Source: Carnegiea gigantea (Eukaryota > Streptophyta > Magnoliopsida > Caryophyllales > Cactaceae). Taken from it: a stretch of DNA of 64,000 nucleotides. Of the stretch, positions 25,592 to 37,482 are shown piece by piece. How positions within the stretch are numbered: position 1 is the stretch's first letter; every line of letters starts with the position of its first letter. Position numbers and translations under genes: made by a program. The notes beneath the pieces were generated by a model. That model ran no database searches. It saw only the letters and a list, made by a program, of their open reading frames with translations, and was not told the DNA's origin. The stretch spans positions 124,001-188,000 of the forward strand of contig JAKOGI010000822.1 of assembly GCA_029747015.1 (NCBI GenBank), written 5' to 3'.

Positions 25592-27300
25592 AATTCCCTC
25601 ATACTTAAACTGTTGCTTATCCTCAAGCAATGTTGAAGCCAAAATTATACACAACCTCGTCATGATAGATATAGGTAACATTCCAATGGCAAAGATGATC
25701 CAAAGGTAGCTAAAAAAGATGTAAAAATCATTAGCAAAAAGATTAGGGAATGAAATTTTTGAAAATCACTTGATAGATCACAATACCAAATTTGAATTAA
25801 TCTCCCCAAATCATCAAATACAATCATTCAACATATGAAACAAATGAAGCTAGGACTATAGTTATGTGACACTCAAAACTCATGTGTTTGAAAAATTATG
25901 AAGGTTCCCTCAATTCTCTTTACTTAGACTCAGATCTACCATAAGCTTGACAAAACTCTCAAATTTACCATCACTAATATGCAAATACACTGGACAATCA
26001 TGGGGACTTTCATAGGGTTGTAATGGGGCCATGGGTAAAGGTAAGAGGGGAATAAATATTTTGAAAATGTGGAGCTAGAAGCCATAGACTAAGTGCAGAC
26101 AATTCCAATGTATCGTAAAACATCCTTCTTAGACCAATACATTTTATCAACAAAATGCATCCCCAATTTGAAGAAAGAAAGAGTTGAAAAATCATAAAAA
26201 TTTACAATTTCAACGAGGCTAATACTCTCTTTCTTATTCACTTTTCTTTTCCCTTTTTTTTTCTCTTTTTTTTTTTGTTTTTTATTTTTTTTGCTTTGTT
26301 TTTGATTTTCTTTCCCTAAAAGAGTTAGCTAAGGAAAATCTATAATGAACTTTAAATTCTAACTCATCTTTAAACTTTGTACAATAAGATAAGGGATTTT
26401 TTTAATCAATCAAAATTACACATCCCTTTACCAAATAATCAAAATCCACTAAAAGATCTCAACTCTCCTTCCTAGCTCCCAAATCAAAATGGATGTAAAA
26501 GAATGAAATGCTCCTCTAGTCTTGACTTAAGGGTAAGATAATCATTTGGCCATACGCTATAATAGGAGGTTCAAATAAAAAAAAATGGATACAAGCTCAA
26601 AGGGGCTAGCAAAGGATATAGTATACAACAAAGGTGGCTATTTGGCCGTTGGGTTTAGTAAATTAAAGAAAAATACCTCAATCATATTGCCGAAATTGTA
26701 TATGCGAAATGTGATCTTGAATGAAGAATCAAAGCAAGTTCTAGAGAAATCATGTCAAGGAAGAGTCACACATAAAAGAAACTTGAGACTAAATTAATAA
26801 ATAGCCTTTAAAAGCTCAAAACCTCATGGGACACCTACGAAGGTCATAACTAGCTCGTTAGTAAACACATGCCAAAATTCATGTAAAGACTCATGGGGTA
26901 ATCAACTCGCACTCAATGTATGGTCAAAACATGGAGCTTATTTTCTCAAACTCATTCTCAAATATTTTATGCACAATTCGGCAAATCAAAGGATCAAACT
27001 AAACCAAAAAAGTCTAACTAATCTACAAAGGTCATCATCGGAGGATTTTTGCTTCCTTTTTTTTTTGTTCAATTTTTTTTTTTGCTTTTTTTTTTCATGC
27101 TCCTAATAACAATGCAAACTTAAATGCAAAAGAAACTGATAAAAGAACCTAGAATGAAAAGACAACTGAATGCACTCCTAAAATACTGCAAAATAAAACT
27201 AAATCCTCAAATAAAACTCCAAGAACTATCACAAATAGCATAAACAAAACAAAAATACGTCAAACCAATCAAGCATTAAAAAAAGGCCAAATATAACGAC
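25592..27300. other. Non-coding 3' region of the Athila-type element
   Basis: It starts with the polypurine tract next to the 3' LTR. The rest is AT-rich with T-runs (26226-26290, 27057-27095) and no recognisable protein. Long non-coding 3' regions are usual for Athila/Tat elements. Confidence 0.6.
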
Positions 27301-28650
27301 TAATTCCCCCATTCTTGAATCACACATTACCCTCAATTTGGGCACATAATAGAAAAATGGAAGGAGAGTAGCACAAAGCAATCAGAAAGGAGGTAGTGGA
27401 GGAGGATGGGGTGGTTGGCTATAAGAGATATGCCAAATACATCAAGTCTCTAAACAGACCCTATAGTCTTGGAAATATTGAGTCCGGGTAGCAAGCATCC
27501 CATAAAGCTCATCGTGGTGCTTTTGGACAAAGTCCCAAAAAGCGGCGTTCTCAGAACCAATAAAAGCTCGGAGGGACACTTGCTTATCTTGGATGGACTT
27601 AAGGGTGTCTTGGAGGTCGGCATAATCAGTAGGGGGTGGTTGAGAGGAAGAACTAGGTCCGACTTGACTAAAACGAGGGGCTAGATGATGGGGTGCAGTT
27701 TGAACAACCTCGGCATCACAGGCACCTAATAAAAGTTAGTGCGGTGAAGTAAGGTGGTTTGATCGATATTGGAAAGCAGCAAAAGCCGGTCCCCAGGGTA
27801 AATCCAATACAAACGCCTAGCATCAACTTTACAAAAGTTCATAATTTTAAAGGTAGCTTGATCAAACTGCTCGAACCCGAAAACTCTATCCTCAGAGTTG
27901 GGCTCAATATCCAAAAATCTAGCAGTAGTAATCACAATACCACCTATGACTATCTTACCCTTAATGCTAACAGTAGCATTATACAATTGCCTGGTAAAAA
28001 ACGAACTGGGGTCAACTTGGACACCGTCAAGCATACAGGATAAGAAGTACAACTCAAACAGTCTCGGGACATTCAGACTATCATCCCGAGTAAAGAAACA
28101 GCAAGCTAAGATATGCTGAGCTACTCTAATACAAGGGTTCCTAATATGGGTGCATTTTGATGAACTAGTGTTATGCCTAAAACTCCCCGAAAGCTCGCCC
28201 TAAAATATATTCGGGTTGAATTCACGAGAAACTTGTCAGTTTTGGTAAATCCATACTAGGTGGAAAACAAAACTATATGTAGAGACCTTCTAGTGACCTT
28301 GACATGGAGTGTACTCAGGAACTCTAGGGTTAGGTCCTAGTAGGTATGCTCTTTTGTTTCTATAAAGTGTCCCGTTCTACCTCGTGCAAACAACCACCTA
28401 ATATCATCTAGCATTCCTAATCGAGCTAACAGATCCTCATCATAATATCACGTTGCCACAACTATGCATTCATTCAAACAATTGTATCTACCAACATGAT
28501 CAGGATTTGTTAAACCAAGGAGGTGAGAAATGTTACCTTGATCAGGTTCGAGATGTCCTTTGAGGTGGGGTTGGTGCTTGACTTGAGGATCTAACCTCCT
28601 TGATATTCCTTTGTCTTTTGGTGGGTGCCATTGTTGCAAAATGAACCAAA
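27300..28650 (-). pseudogene. Athila ORF1-like protein (putative plant transposon protein family)
   Basis: Near 28639 the minus strand reads a basic start (KDKGISRRLDPQ) followed by GLTNPDHVGRYNCLNECIVV, which resembles the start of the plant retrotransposon ORF-1 proteins. A stop follows, and downstream fragments resume. At 28052-27726 the family core appears (MLDGVQVDPSSFFTRQLYNA, IGGIVITTARFLDIEP, VDARRLYWIYPGDRLLLLSN). This family sits between pol and the 3' LTR in Athila/Tat elements, which is the position here relative to the surviving protease. Its function is not known. Several stops and a frameshift make it non-functional. A domain search would confirm the family. Confidence 0.65.
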
Positions 28651-29230
28651 AATTAAAATAAAACCTAAATAAGAAAATTTGAGAAAGAAAAATGAAGATT
28701 GTAAGTAAAAAGAAGAAAAATTAGGGAGAGAAAAAGATGGTTATGGTGGATGAGTAAAGGTGAGATGAGGTTGAAGAAAAAGAAGAAGAAAGAGATGAAA
28801 TTTGTGGAAGAAAAGAAAGTTTAAGTGAAAAGGATGAGTTTTGAGTGAAAATGGGTGAAAAATGAGAAGAAATGAGGTAGAATTCAAGGTGTTAGGTATG
28901 GAGGTTTAGAGGGAGAAAATAGAAGTAGCTTCGAAGAAGAAGATGATTTGGGAAAATTAAAGGGTCATCGTGGTCAACGCCCTTGAATGCTGGCCGTACA
29001 ATGCTACACCACGAACCATGGGGTTCATCACGGCCCGACCATGGTGTCTGCTGACACCTTTTTTTTCGTTTTCCTGGTTTGGCATGCCACAGCCACGGCG
29101 CCGAACATTTTTCATATATTTTTTCTGTTTTTATTTCTTTTTTTATTTTTTTTAACAAGAATGAAAATCGAAGCTAAGAAAAGAAAAAGGAAAAGAACTT
29201 GGGTTACCTACCAAGAAGCGCTCTTTTAAG
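28650..29230. other. Purine-rich tract of the Athila-type element
   Basis: 28680-28960 is strongly purine-rich on the plus strand (GA/AGAAG repeats). 28960-29100 is GC-richer and resembles the LTR segment with AGCTCACCATGGTCCGTGG. The minus-strand junction near 29225 reads RALLGR, a tail commonly found at the end of Athila/Tat polyproteins. Confidence 0.45.
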
Positions 29231-30425
29231 GTCAAAAGCTTGACCTTTCTTCTATGCTCAGTTTGGATCAGTAAGCGTAAGGATGTTGGCCTTATCATGG
29301 ACCATAAAATCAAATGTGTTTAATCGAATGTACCATCTTGAAAGCTTTGGTTGAAGGTCCTTCATCTTCATCAATTTATGCCATAATCCACTATGAGCAT
29401 ACAAGACATATTGCATACATAGCCCATCAGACGGGCTACCATCAATTTATTCAACTCCCAAATCAAAATCTGCATCAAATCCTTCTGTAAGGGGCAAAGA
29501 GGGAACAACCTGAGCAAACCTGTAGTAATTGCTTATAGAAGATTCGTTAGAAGTATGGGCCTCAACCTTAGACATGTTAGGCAGCATAGGAGCGGCAAAC
29601 TCCACCTTAACATACCTTTGGTTGGGGTCCTCCGTAGAAATCCAATCAAAGTCAAAAGGATCTGTTCAATTTAAGAAATCCTCCATGTCCATCGCATGGA
29701 GATTCATCCAATAAAGAAGAATTAGGAGAAACCACTTTCTCCTTCATATGGAAAAATATAGCATAATGCCCTTGCACTTCAAATATAATCTATCCCTTTC
29801 TTACATCTATATGGCAACCAGCTATAGCAAAAATGGGCTGACCTAGGATAATTTGAGCATCATCAGTCTCGGGCATATTAACTATGATAAAATCTTCCAA
29901 TACCTAAATATCTCCTACATTGACTGGCACATCTTCTAATTTGCCAATGGGTTGCATTTCAGAGCCGTCTGCTAACTGTAATGAAAAGGGTGTGGCTCAT
30001 AATGGTCCTAGGTAAAACTTATGAAACAAAGAATATGGCATTAAACTGACACTTGCACCTGGATCGCATAAAGCTCTATCAATTTTCACCTTTCCCACAA
30101 TATAGGGGATAGAGAAGCTACATGGATCGGAAAGCTTAGGTGGAAAAACAGTGGAGATCTCTGTAGTGTCATTCTCTATGAATGTGGCAATCTTGCTAAC
30201 ATCATTTCTCTCGTTACTTCCAGTCATGGTTAGTTCTCTACCCTCTTCCATTGGTATATCCTTTGTGTCAGTAAAATCCTCTACTTCTTCCTTCAAGTTC
30301 ACACAATTACAATGCTCATGAGGGTTCGGTTCAGGCTTGCTATGAAATCTATCTAGAGGCGTAGATGAAAGGCTAGCTTTTTGGGTATTCGGGGCTTCCA
30401 ACATCTTGTTATGAGTTGTAAGCAC
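29230..30425 (-). pseudogene. Retroviral-type aspartic protease region of the Athila-type element
   Basis: On the minus strand the frame 30425-29997 runs through MEEGRELTMTGSNERND, FPPKLSDPCSFSIPYIVGKV and RALCDPGASVSLMPYSLF. This is the gypsy-type protease active-site segment; the usual motif is DLGAS, here DPGAS. The same region continues below 29997 through QLADGSEMQPIGKLEDVPV and QIILGQPIFAIAGCHIDV with stops. Instead of reverse transcriptase, the sequence passes within a few hundred bases to a tail (WYIRLNTFDFMVHD to RALLGR at about 29340-29225). A deletion of RT, RNase H and integrase is therefore inferred. Confidence 0.8.
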
Positions 30426-30879
30426 ATAATAGACCTTTGGGGCTAATTGCTTAATATACTCATCCTGCTTTTGTTACGCCATAAGTATGATTTCCATCAT
30501 TGCTTCTAAATTGGACTTTAGGGGTAGTTGAGAAGAGAAAGGAGGTCTTTGAAACCCAGGACGTGGTCTAGCATTCATCAGGGGCATATTCGAAAGGTTT
30601 AGATTAGACCTGTATGAGAAATTAGGATGATTCTTTCAACCTGGATTGTAGGTACTACAGTAAGGGTCATTGGTCGGTCTCGGGTTGAAATTTTAAACAT
30701 AGTTAACTTCACTAGGATCTTGAAAAAAAGGACTCCCAACTTGACAATTCAAAATCACATGCTCAATAGAACCACACATTTCACAAGGGAAAGGAGCATT
30801 AGAATTCACAGCATTAACATTCATTCAATCCAAGAGTCATAGCAATTACTTTAGCAGAAAGCAAATTAAGCCCATAAAC

Positions 30880-31576
30880 TTCAAGCTTACCTCCAACCCG
30901 CTTGGGTTGGCCTCATTCAGTAGACCATTGAAAATTGTTAAGTGTCATCTCCTCAATTAGGTTATAGGCCTTATCTTTAGTTTTGTTCATCAAGGTTCCT
31001 CCCGCTGCCGCATCAATAGTGGACCGAATAGGTTGGGTCACCCCATTAAAAAAAGCTTGGATAATCATCCAACGTTGAAGACCATGATGGGGGCATAAAC
31101 GTAGCAAATCTTTAAACCGCCCCCAAGTTTCATAGAGCATCTCTTCATCTTTTTGCGTGAAGTTGGGGATTTGATTCTTCAAACTTGCCGTTTTGCTTGG
31201 ATGGAAAAACTTGACGAGGAAAACTCTTAACTAACTCATCCTAAGTGGTAATACATCCCAATGGCAAAGAGTGTAATCAAGCCCTTCCTTTGTCCTTTAA
31301 TGAGAAGGAAAGTAATCGCAGTCGAATGACATCGGTAGAGACTCTATTGAGTTTCAACATGTCGCACACCTCTAAAAAGACCGAGAGGTGTAGATTCAGG
31401 TCTTCCAAAGGAGTTCCGCCAAACTGGGATTGTTGCACCATGGAAATGAGTGCCAGTTTGAACTTGAAATTGTTGGCATCAACATTACGGTGAGCTATGG
31501 TTAAGCCAATCCCTTGAACTCTAGGGGTAACGAAATCCCGAATCGTTCTTCTTTGGTCATCTCCTCCTCCCGCCAT
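30880..31576 (-). pseudogene. Gag remnant of the Athila-type element
   Basis: It starts with ATG at 31576 (MAGGGDDQRRTIRDFVTPRV). It has the retrotransposon gag features FKLALISMVQQSQFGGTPLE, DLNLHLSVFLEVCDML and VIRLRLLSFSLKDKGRA. A frameshift or stop separates this from 31182-30913, which reads ETWGRFKDLLRLCPHHGL, FNGVTQPIRSTIDAAAGGTL and AYNLIEEMTLNNFQW. Order and spacing match the gag of plant Athila/Tat elements. The reading frame is broken, so it is non-functional unless complemented. Confidence 0.85.
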
Positions 31577-31833
31577 GTTTATTGGATTCCTTCTTGCCTT
31601 ACGTCTTTGTTCTTCAGTCTTTTGCTTTCACCTCCTTAAGCGAAAAGTCCCCTCAATCTCGGGATCAGATTCGTTTAGGAATGAACTTCGTATAAACGGG
31701 GAAGATTCCTGCAAACACTATCACCAACACTACTAATGAAATTAAATAAAAAAAATAATAATAAACAAAGAGAATAAAAGATAATAAAATGCTTAGTCAC
31801 TTTCGTAAGACTAACTCAATAGTTAACAGATTG

Positions 31834-31851
31834 ATCTCCGACAACGGTGCC
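31834..31851 (-). promoter_or_regulatory. Primer-binding site, tRNA-Asp type
   Basis: The minus strand reads TGGCACCGTTGTCGGAGA, close to the TGGCGCCGTTGCCGGGGA commonly seen in Athila/Tat elements. It lies about 10 bp inside the 5' LTR. Confidence 0.8.
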
Positions 31852-31861
31852 AAAAAAAATT

Positions 31862-33118
31862 TGACCACTGCCGCAAGCACATGTGTAGTCGTAGTATAGA
31901 TAAAAAAATCGTCCCCAGGGACCAAAGTAATTTATCGAGCTTTGTCTATCAGAATATGCTAAGCAAATTCTAAATCAAGAGGTTTTGATTCAAGAACTTC
32001 AAATTTTCTAATTCTAAATCAATTATGGAAAAATTCCTAGAAATTCATGTGGTTAAGAAAGGTGGTTGGATCGAAATGATAAACATGTGCTTTTCTCTAA
32101 TCAGTTAATTTTGAGTAATTGTAATTTGTCCAAATATTTAGTTTATTCTTTCAAAATCAACCAAATTTGCCTAAATTAAGCAAAAGTCATTCTTTCAAAC
32201 TAATTTGTATTAATCCAAGTTCAATATTTTCGATTACACTCTAGTCCTTCCAACATACAAATCTCTCTTTCGAGTCGAAGCTATATTAGGTTTTATCAAG
32301 CAGTCTAACAATAAAGTATCACATTTCAGTTTTTCACCCAATTGTTTCAATTGTGCAAGCAAACTTTGGCCAAAAATCCACTCACAACATGATAATCACT
32401 TGATAGAATGAAATCAAGCCAATCATGGAACAAGCACAATTCTATTAATTAAAGCAGATTCAACTACACTTTCATAAACTAACAAATACCTAAACCTAGA
32501 CAAAATAAAGTACTCACACATGATTAAAGATTAAACAACTAACCAACAATTCGGTGAAATCTGAGAGAAAGGGCTTGACAGAGATAGCCTTCGACTAAGG
32601 GCTTTAAATCGCCTCAAAATCAAACACACTCAAGATTTCTCTCACTAGAACAATAATCAAACTAAAACTCCCAACTAAGAAGAGCAAAATTTAGAGAAAG
32701 AAAATGAACTATGCTATGCTTCCTCTTCCCTTTGCTATTGAACGATGAGACTTTTATAGAGAAGCTTGGACGTTTTCAGCCACACAACTGAAGAAAAACG
32801 AAGAGGCAACAGTTTCACAGCTCATCACGGTCCGTGGCAGCACCATGGTCCGACCGTGGTCTTCGCTAGAACTGATTTTCTGCTCTTGTCTTGCTCCACG
32901 GGCGCAGCATCACATGGGTGTCCATGGAAGAGGTCAAAATACATCCAATGAGGGTCAAATGCTGGGTAAAAAGGCCTAAAATCCTGCAAAATACATCAAG
33001 CAATCATACCTAAGCATAAATTAAGAATAGGAGTATAAATAATAACTTGAAGCACATAATTCTCCTAAAAATGTGGTAAAAATGGCCCTTAAATGATGTA
33101 TACATTAAGAACTTATCA
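31862..33118 (-). repeat. 5' LTR of the Athila-type element
   Basis: About 1257 bp, colinear with 24346-25591. It is followed by the TCAAA target duplicate at 33119-33123. Confidence 0.9.
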
Positions 33119-33123
33119 TCAAA

Positions 33124-33802
33124 CGTGGAGCTTTCATATTAAGACACTTCTCTAGCAAATGGTCAATGTAAAATGATGAAGAATTGTAGCATTTTTGCCC
33201 AAAATAAGAACAGACATCTAGCATTACTCCATGATTGGGAACTTGGCAATGAATTAAGAGAAAAATTGATGAAGTTTGCCAAATTCAAATCTAAATTAAG
33301 TATTTGAATAGATCTAAACACGAATAGATAAAATAAATTAGGTAGCTTGCAATAATACACAGGTCGACAGAGATAGAGCGTTACTCACTGTTAGCCATTG
33401 GCAGAAAAGTCGATGCCGCAGCCGTGGAGACAGATTGAGAGAGATGAGATGTCAGGGGTCGTGGTTCGCAGGTCGTTGGGAAGAACAATCATCGACTTGT
33501 CGTGCTGGTGCCAGAGAATAGTAGCTTTGTGGTGCCGAGGAGAGAGGGGGGGTAATGGCTCAGACCTCAGCATCTGAACTAAAGAGAAAGACTGAAAGAA
33601 ATTGAGGGCGCCGCCATACCGGTTGCCGGAATGGAGGGAGAGAGAGCATGAGACAGAGAAAGAGCGTGAGTACGGTTTCACTCGGGGGAACTGGGAAAGA
33701 GATAGAGAGATAGAAGTCCTCAAGGCCCAACAACAGAATTGCCCAAGAGCGTGAGATTGAGGAAGTTTTAGCGTTTCACACTTTAACCATATATCCATAT
33801 AT

Positions 33803-33869
<67 letters not shown>

Positions 33870-34075
33870 ATTTTAGCAAATGGACTGGGTAACTGGGTAG
33901 AGGGACTGGTTCCGGTTCCAAGTTTTCATGACCCAGATCTGGAACCGGTTGCAACTAGGTCCTAAATTTTGGACCCTGTCCTAGTTTCAATTGATCCGGG
34001 TCCAGGTCCAGACCCGACAGGTGCAAATTGGGTCTGGGTCTGGGTCCAGGCACCCGATTTTTTTGCTCAGCCCTA
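33124..34075 (-). other. Distal part of the split hAT element
   Basis: This is the 5' untranslated side of the hAT transposase gene, separated from it by the gypsy-type insertion. It holds a (CA)n microsatellite (33806-33863), then GGNACCGG-rich subterminal sequence and the terminal repeat. The 187-residue open frame at 33391-33954 runs through the CA repeat and has no recognisable domain. Confidence 0.7.
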
Positions 34076-34127
34076 GTTTTAAGAGGAATGAAGAATACTT
34101 TTGAGTTATGAAAATGATTTTGGCCTC

Positions 34128-34312
34128 TGAAGAATTCTATGGTTTGGAGAGAATTATGTGTGTTGCCCTCTCCTGATCAGTCCCCTTGTATTTATATATC
34201 AACAAATAAGATACAAAACCTAAGTACAATTATACATGAAGCAAGACTCTTCCTCAATACCAATTCTAATCCTTTACAAATATGACTCCAACTAGGTCGC
34301 CTAAATGTACCA
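34128..34312 (-). repeat. 3' LTR of the copia element
   Basis: It begins TGAAGAATTCTATGG and closes GCCTAAATGTACCA on the plus strand. It matches 51479-51669 with a few differences and small gaps. Confidence 0.85.
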
Positions 34313-34429
34313 TACTCACCCTCAAGTTGGCGTGTGGAGATTCGTAACGCCCAACTTGCCTAATAGATAGCAAAACAGACATTGTCCTAAGGCTTTGGTA
34401 AAGACATCGGCCAATTACTCAGTGGTTGG

Positions 34430-37023
34430 TTTGTATTAAGGAGAAAGGACCCCAGAGAGGATAAGCTCCCGAACAAAATGGCAGTCGACCTCAATATGCT
34501 TATTGCGCTTATGGAAAACCGGATTGTTAGTAATATAGAGCGCAGGTTGATTGTCGTAATAAAGATGAGTTGTAGAAATGACTAGGCTGAAAGAGAGAAG
34601 TAAATTATGAATCCAGACAACCTTGCTAGTAGCATTGGCCATAGTGCGATATTCAGCCTCAGTCGAAGATCTGAAGACAGTATCTTGTTTCTTAGTCTTC
34701 CATGAGACCGAGGCATCACCAAGCTTAACAAGATAACCCGTAGTGGACTAGCATGACATCTAGTAACTAGCCCAAGTGGAACCACAATAGACAAACATCT
34801 AAAGATTGTTCTAAGTGGGTATATGTATACCTTGTCCAGGGGAGGATTTCAAAATACCGTAGGACTCGCATAGCAGCATCCCAATGCCCTTGTCTAGGAT
34901 CATGCATAAATTGGCTAAGTATGTTGATAGCATAAGTGATATCAAGACGTGTAATAGTAAGGTAAATAAGGCGTCAACCAATTGGCGATATTGTAAGGAA
35001 TTAGCAATTGCCTTCCCAGATAATTTTTGATTTTGTTCCATGCAGAATGAAGTGGGTCGTGCGCCAATCATACCGGACTTAGGGAGTATATCCAAAGTAT
35101 ATTTGCGTTGGCATAAATAGAGGCCCTTAGGTGAATAGGCAGCTTTAATGCCTAGAAAGTATTTCAATAGCTAAGATCTTTGATTTTGAAGCACCAGTGA
35201 AGATATTGCTTGAATCCATCGCAAACGGCAACATTATTTCCTATCAACACTAAGTCATCCACATATATCAAGAGTGCAAGAAAAAGGTCATTCTTTCGGT
35301 GGAGAAATCAGGAATGATCGAGAGGGCACTGCTGAAAACTATAGGCGGAGAGGGCGGAGGCTAACTCAAAGAACCATTGTCGGGTGCTTGTTAGAGGCTA
35401 TAGAGAGATTTTTTTAACTTACAAACCAGATGGGGTTGAGGTGGATGAAAGCTTGGCGGTGGCTTCATATAAATTTCCTTGTGGAGGTCACCATGCTAGA
35501 ATGCATTATGGACATCCATCTGATGAAATGACCATCTTTATGACACAACAACAGTCAGTAGACACCGAACGGTAACCATCTTGGCGATGGGAGCGGAGGT
35601 TTTAGTAAAATCTTCTCTTTCAACCTGTGTATTGCCAAGAACTACTAAACGCGCCTTGCAGCGCTCAACGCTACCATCAGCGTGGTACTTGATCTTGTAA
35701 ACCCACTTGCACCCGAGTGCGTGTTTCCTAGGAGGAAGATGAGCAAAATCCCAAGTATCATTATCTTCTAAAGCGGCAACCTTGCGTGCCATGGCTTCTC
35801 TCCATTGAGGAACTTGAATAGCTTGGGAAAACTGCTGGGGCTCAAACTGAGATGTAATTAAAGCAAGGCACGATAAGAAGGGGAAAAGGCATCATAACTA
35901 AGGAAGCGAGATAAAGAATATTCAGTACTTGAAGAGCCTTCGTGAAGCAGTTGTGACATGGGGTGTGTAATGGCATGACAAACATAATTTCAGAGATGTA
36001 CAGGAGGTCGTCGTTGGCGTTGAGGTCTGGCGCTGGGAGGCTCATCCATGATTAAAGTGGGCTGACTATTTCCATGGTCCATTTCGTCACACATGACAGG
36101 GTCTGCATCGTCTTTAGGAGCAGCAGGGCTTGGATCCGTTAGGCCTGCGAGAAGAAGAGTGGACTGCTCGTCCGTGTCACGTAGGCCATTGTCCCCAGCC
36201 GAAGAGGTGCTGGAGCTGGGCTCCTGATTAGTAGAGGGAGCGCTGACACTAAGCACCTGACAAGCAGGCGGAGGCCCAACTGACATGGGCTAAGGTCTCT
36301 TATCCTCACATGGCATAATTTGCTGATGAGTGACGGGTTAGATCATTGTCTCAAACACTGATGGGCTCCCGTGAGACAATGACAGTGCATTATGAGGTTG
36401 TTGGTCTTCGTGATGCTCAAAGGGATAGATGTTTTCATGAACACAGCACATCTCATGACACAAATACCTTTTTAGTGTCCAATTCATATAATTTCCACCC
36501 TTTTTAGCCAAATGGATACCCTAAAAAGCACCTGGTGGCCTGAGCATCAAATTTATCATGATGTATTCTATGAATGTGACAACAACACAAACAACCAAAA
36601 ATCTTAATATTGTCATAGCTAGGCATTACACCAAACAATGCCTCATAAGGGGTTTTCAATGTGAGCAATTTGTAGGGGTACGATTTATAAGGTAAGATGC
36701 AGTGAGGACACACTTACCCCAAAAAGTATTAGGTAAAGAAGCTTGAAATCGTAGTGCTCTTGCGACATTGAGAATATGATGATTTTTCCGTTCAACTCGC
36801 CCATTCTGTTGAGGTGTGTCTACACAGGAGGTTTCTTGAACAATACCATACTCACGAAAGTAAGCTTGGAGGGGACGATTTGTGAACTCCTTCCTATTAT
36901 CGATACGCACCCTCTGACCATAGAGATTAAATTGGGTCCATAACATAGAGCAGAAATTCCCAATTCACTATTTTCTAATACACTTCATTTTATCTTGTAG
37001 CAAATATACCTTAATAGCATGTG
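34430..37023 (-). pseudogene. copia integrase C-terminal half, reverse transcriptase and RNase H
   Basis: From right to left on the minus strand: integrase core from VYLLQDKMKC near 37000, then QRVRIDNRKEF, DTPQQNGRVERKNHHILNVA, FWGKCVLTASYLINRTPT (36946-36656) and LKTPYEALFGVMPSYDNIKI (about 36660). A spacer follows, then reverse transcriptase (WKVYKIKYHADGSVERCKAR region at 35792-35538; MKYFLGIKAAYSPKGLYLCQ near 35167). RNase H ends the gene (VVWIHNLLLSF, LYYDNQPALYITNNPVFHKR, 34642-34436). Many frameshifts and stops make the gene inactive. The domain order integrase-RT-RNase H identifies Ty1/copia. The polypurine tract is probably at about 34313-34328 next to the 3' LTR. Confidence 0.85.
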
Positions 37024-37028
37024 TATAG

Positions 37029-37427
37029 TGTTCGTGCTAACAATATGTTAATTACGATACTCTTATGCCTGATTTATGCTCGTTATAATTGTTATTTTTA
37101 TGTTTTTATTTGATTTGATTTTGTTTTGTAGGTATTGAATAATTATGGAAGAAATACGGAAAAAAGATTAAAAAAATGCCGAAAAAAGAAGAATTGGGCC
37201 AAATTGACTTGAACCCAACCCAAATGCTCATTGTCTTTTATAACCCAAAAATAATAAAAGGAAATTGAATTTTAAAAAAAAAACCCAAGCCTTTCTACGC
37301 GTGCAGTTCACGTGACTTCTCCCCCTTTTGATTTCTCTTTTTCTCTTTCTTCCCTTTCGGGCCCAGCCCCGAAAGAACACTCGAAAACCCGATAGCCCCC
37401 CTCTCCTCCATCTTCATCTTTATCATC

Positions 37428-37482
<55 letters not shown>

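Larger units (their letters stand above)
24346..33118 (-). mobile_element. Athila/Tat-type Ty3/gypsy element lacking RT and integrase
   Basis: Two long terminal repeats (24346-25591 and 31862-33118) are both bounded by TG...CA. The 5-bp duplication TCAAA flanks the whole element (24341-24345 and 33119-33123). The primer-binding site, tRNA-Asp type, reads TGGCACCGTTGTCGGAGA on the minus strand at about 31834-31851, just inside the 5' LTR. A polypurine tract (GTATGAGGGAATT) abuts the 3' LTR at 25592. Gag, protease and an ORF1-like gene survive, but no reverse transcriptase, RNase H or integrase is visible, so the element is non-autonomous. It inserted into the hAT transposon. Confidence 0.9.
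21106..34075 (-). mobile_element. hAT DNA transposon, split by a gypsy-type insertion
   Basis: The terminal inverted repeats are perfect over 12 bp: TAGGGCTGAGCA at 21106 and TGCTCAGCCCTA ending at 34075. The flanking 8-bp sequences, GTTCTAAG (21098-21105) and GTTTTAAG (34076-34083), differ by one transition and are a hAT-type target duplication. Subterminal DNA at both ends is rich in ACCGG/GGTCC repeats. A BED-finger hAT transposase remnant lies at 21936-23894. Without the 8.8-kb retroelement at 24346-33118 the transposon would be about 4.2 kb, normal for an autonomous hAT. Confidence 0.9.

Noticed and set aside
33391..33954. 187-residue minus-strand frame with a Cys-Val repeat
   Set aside because: It runs through a (CA)n microsatellite inside the hAT element and has no domain.
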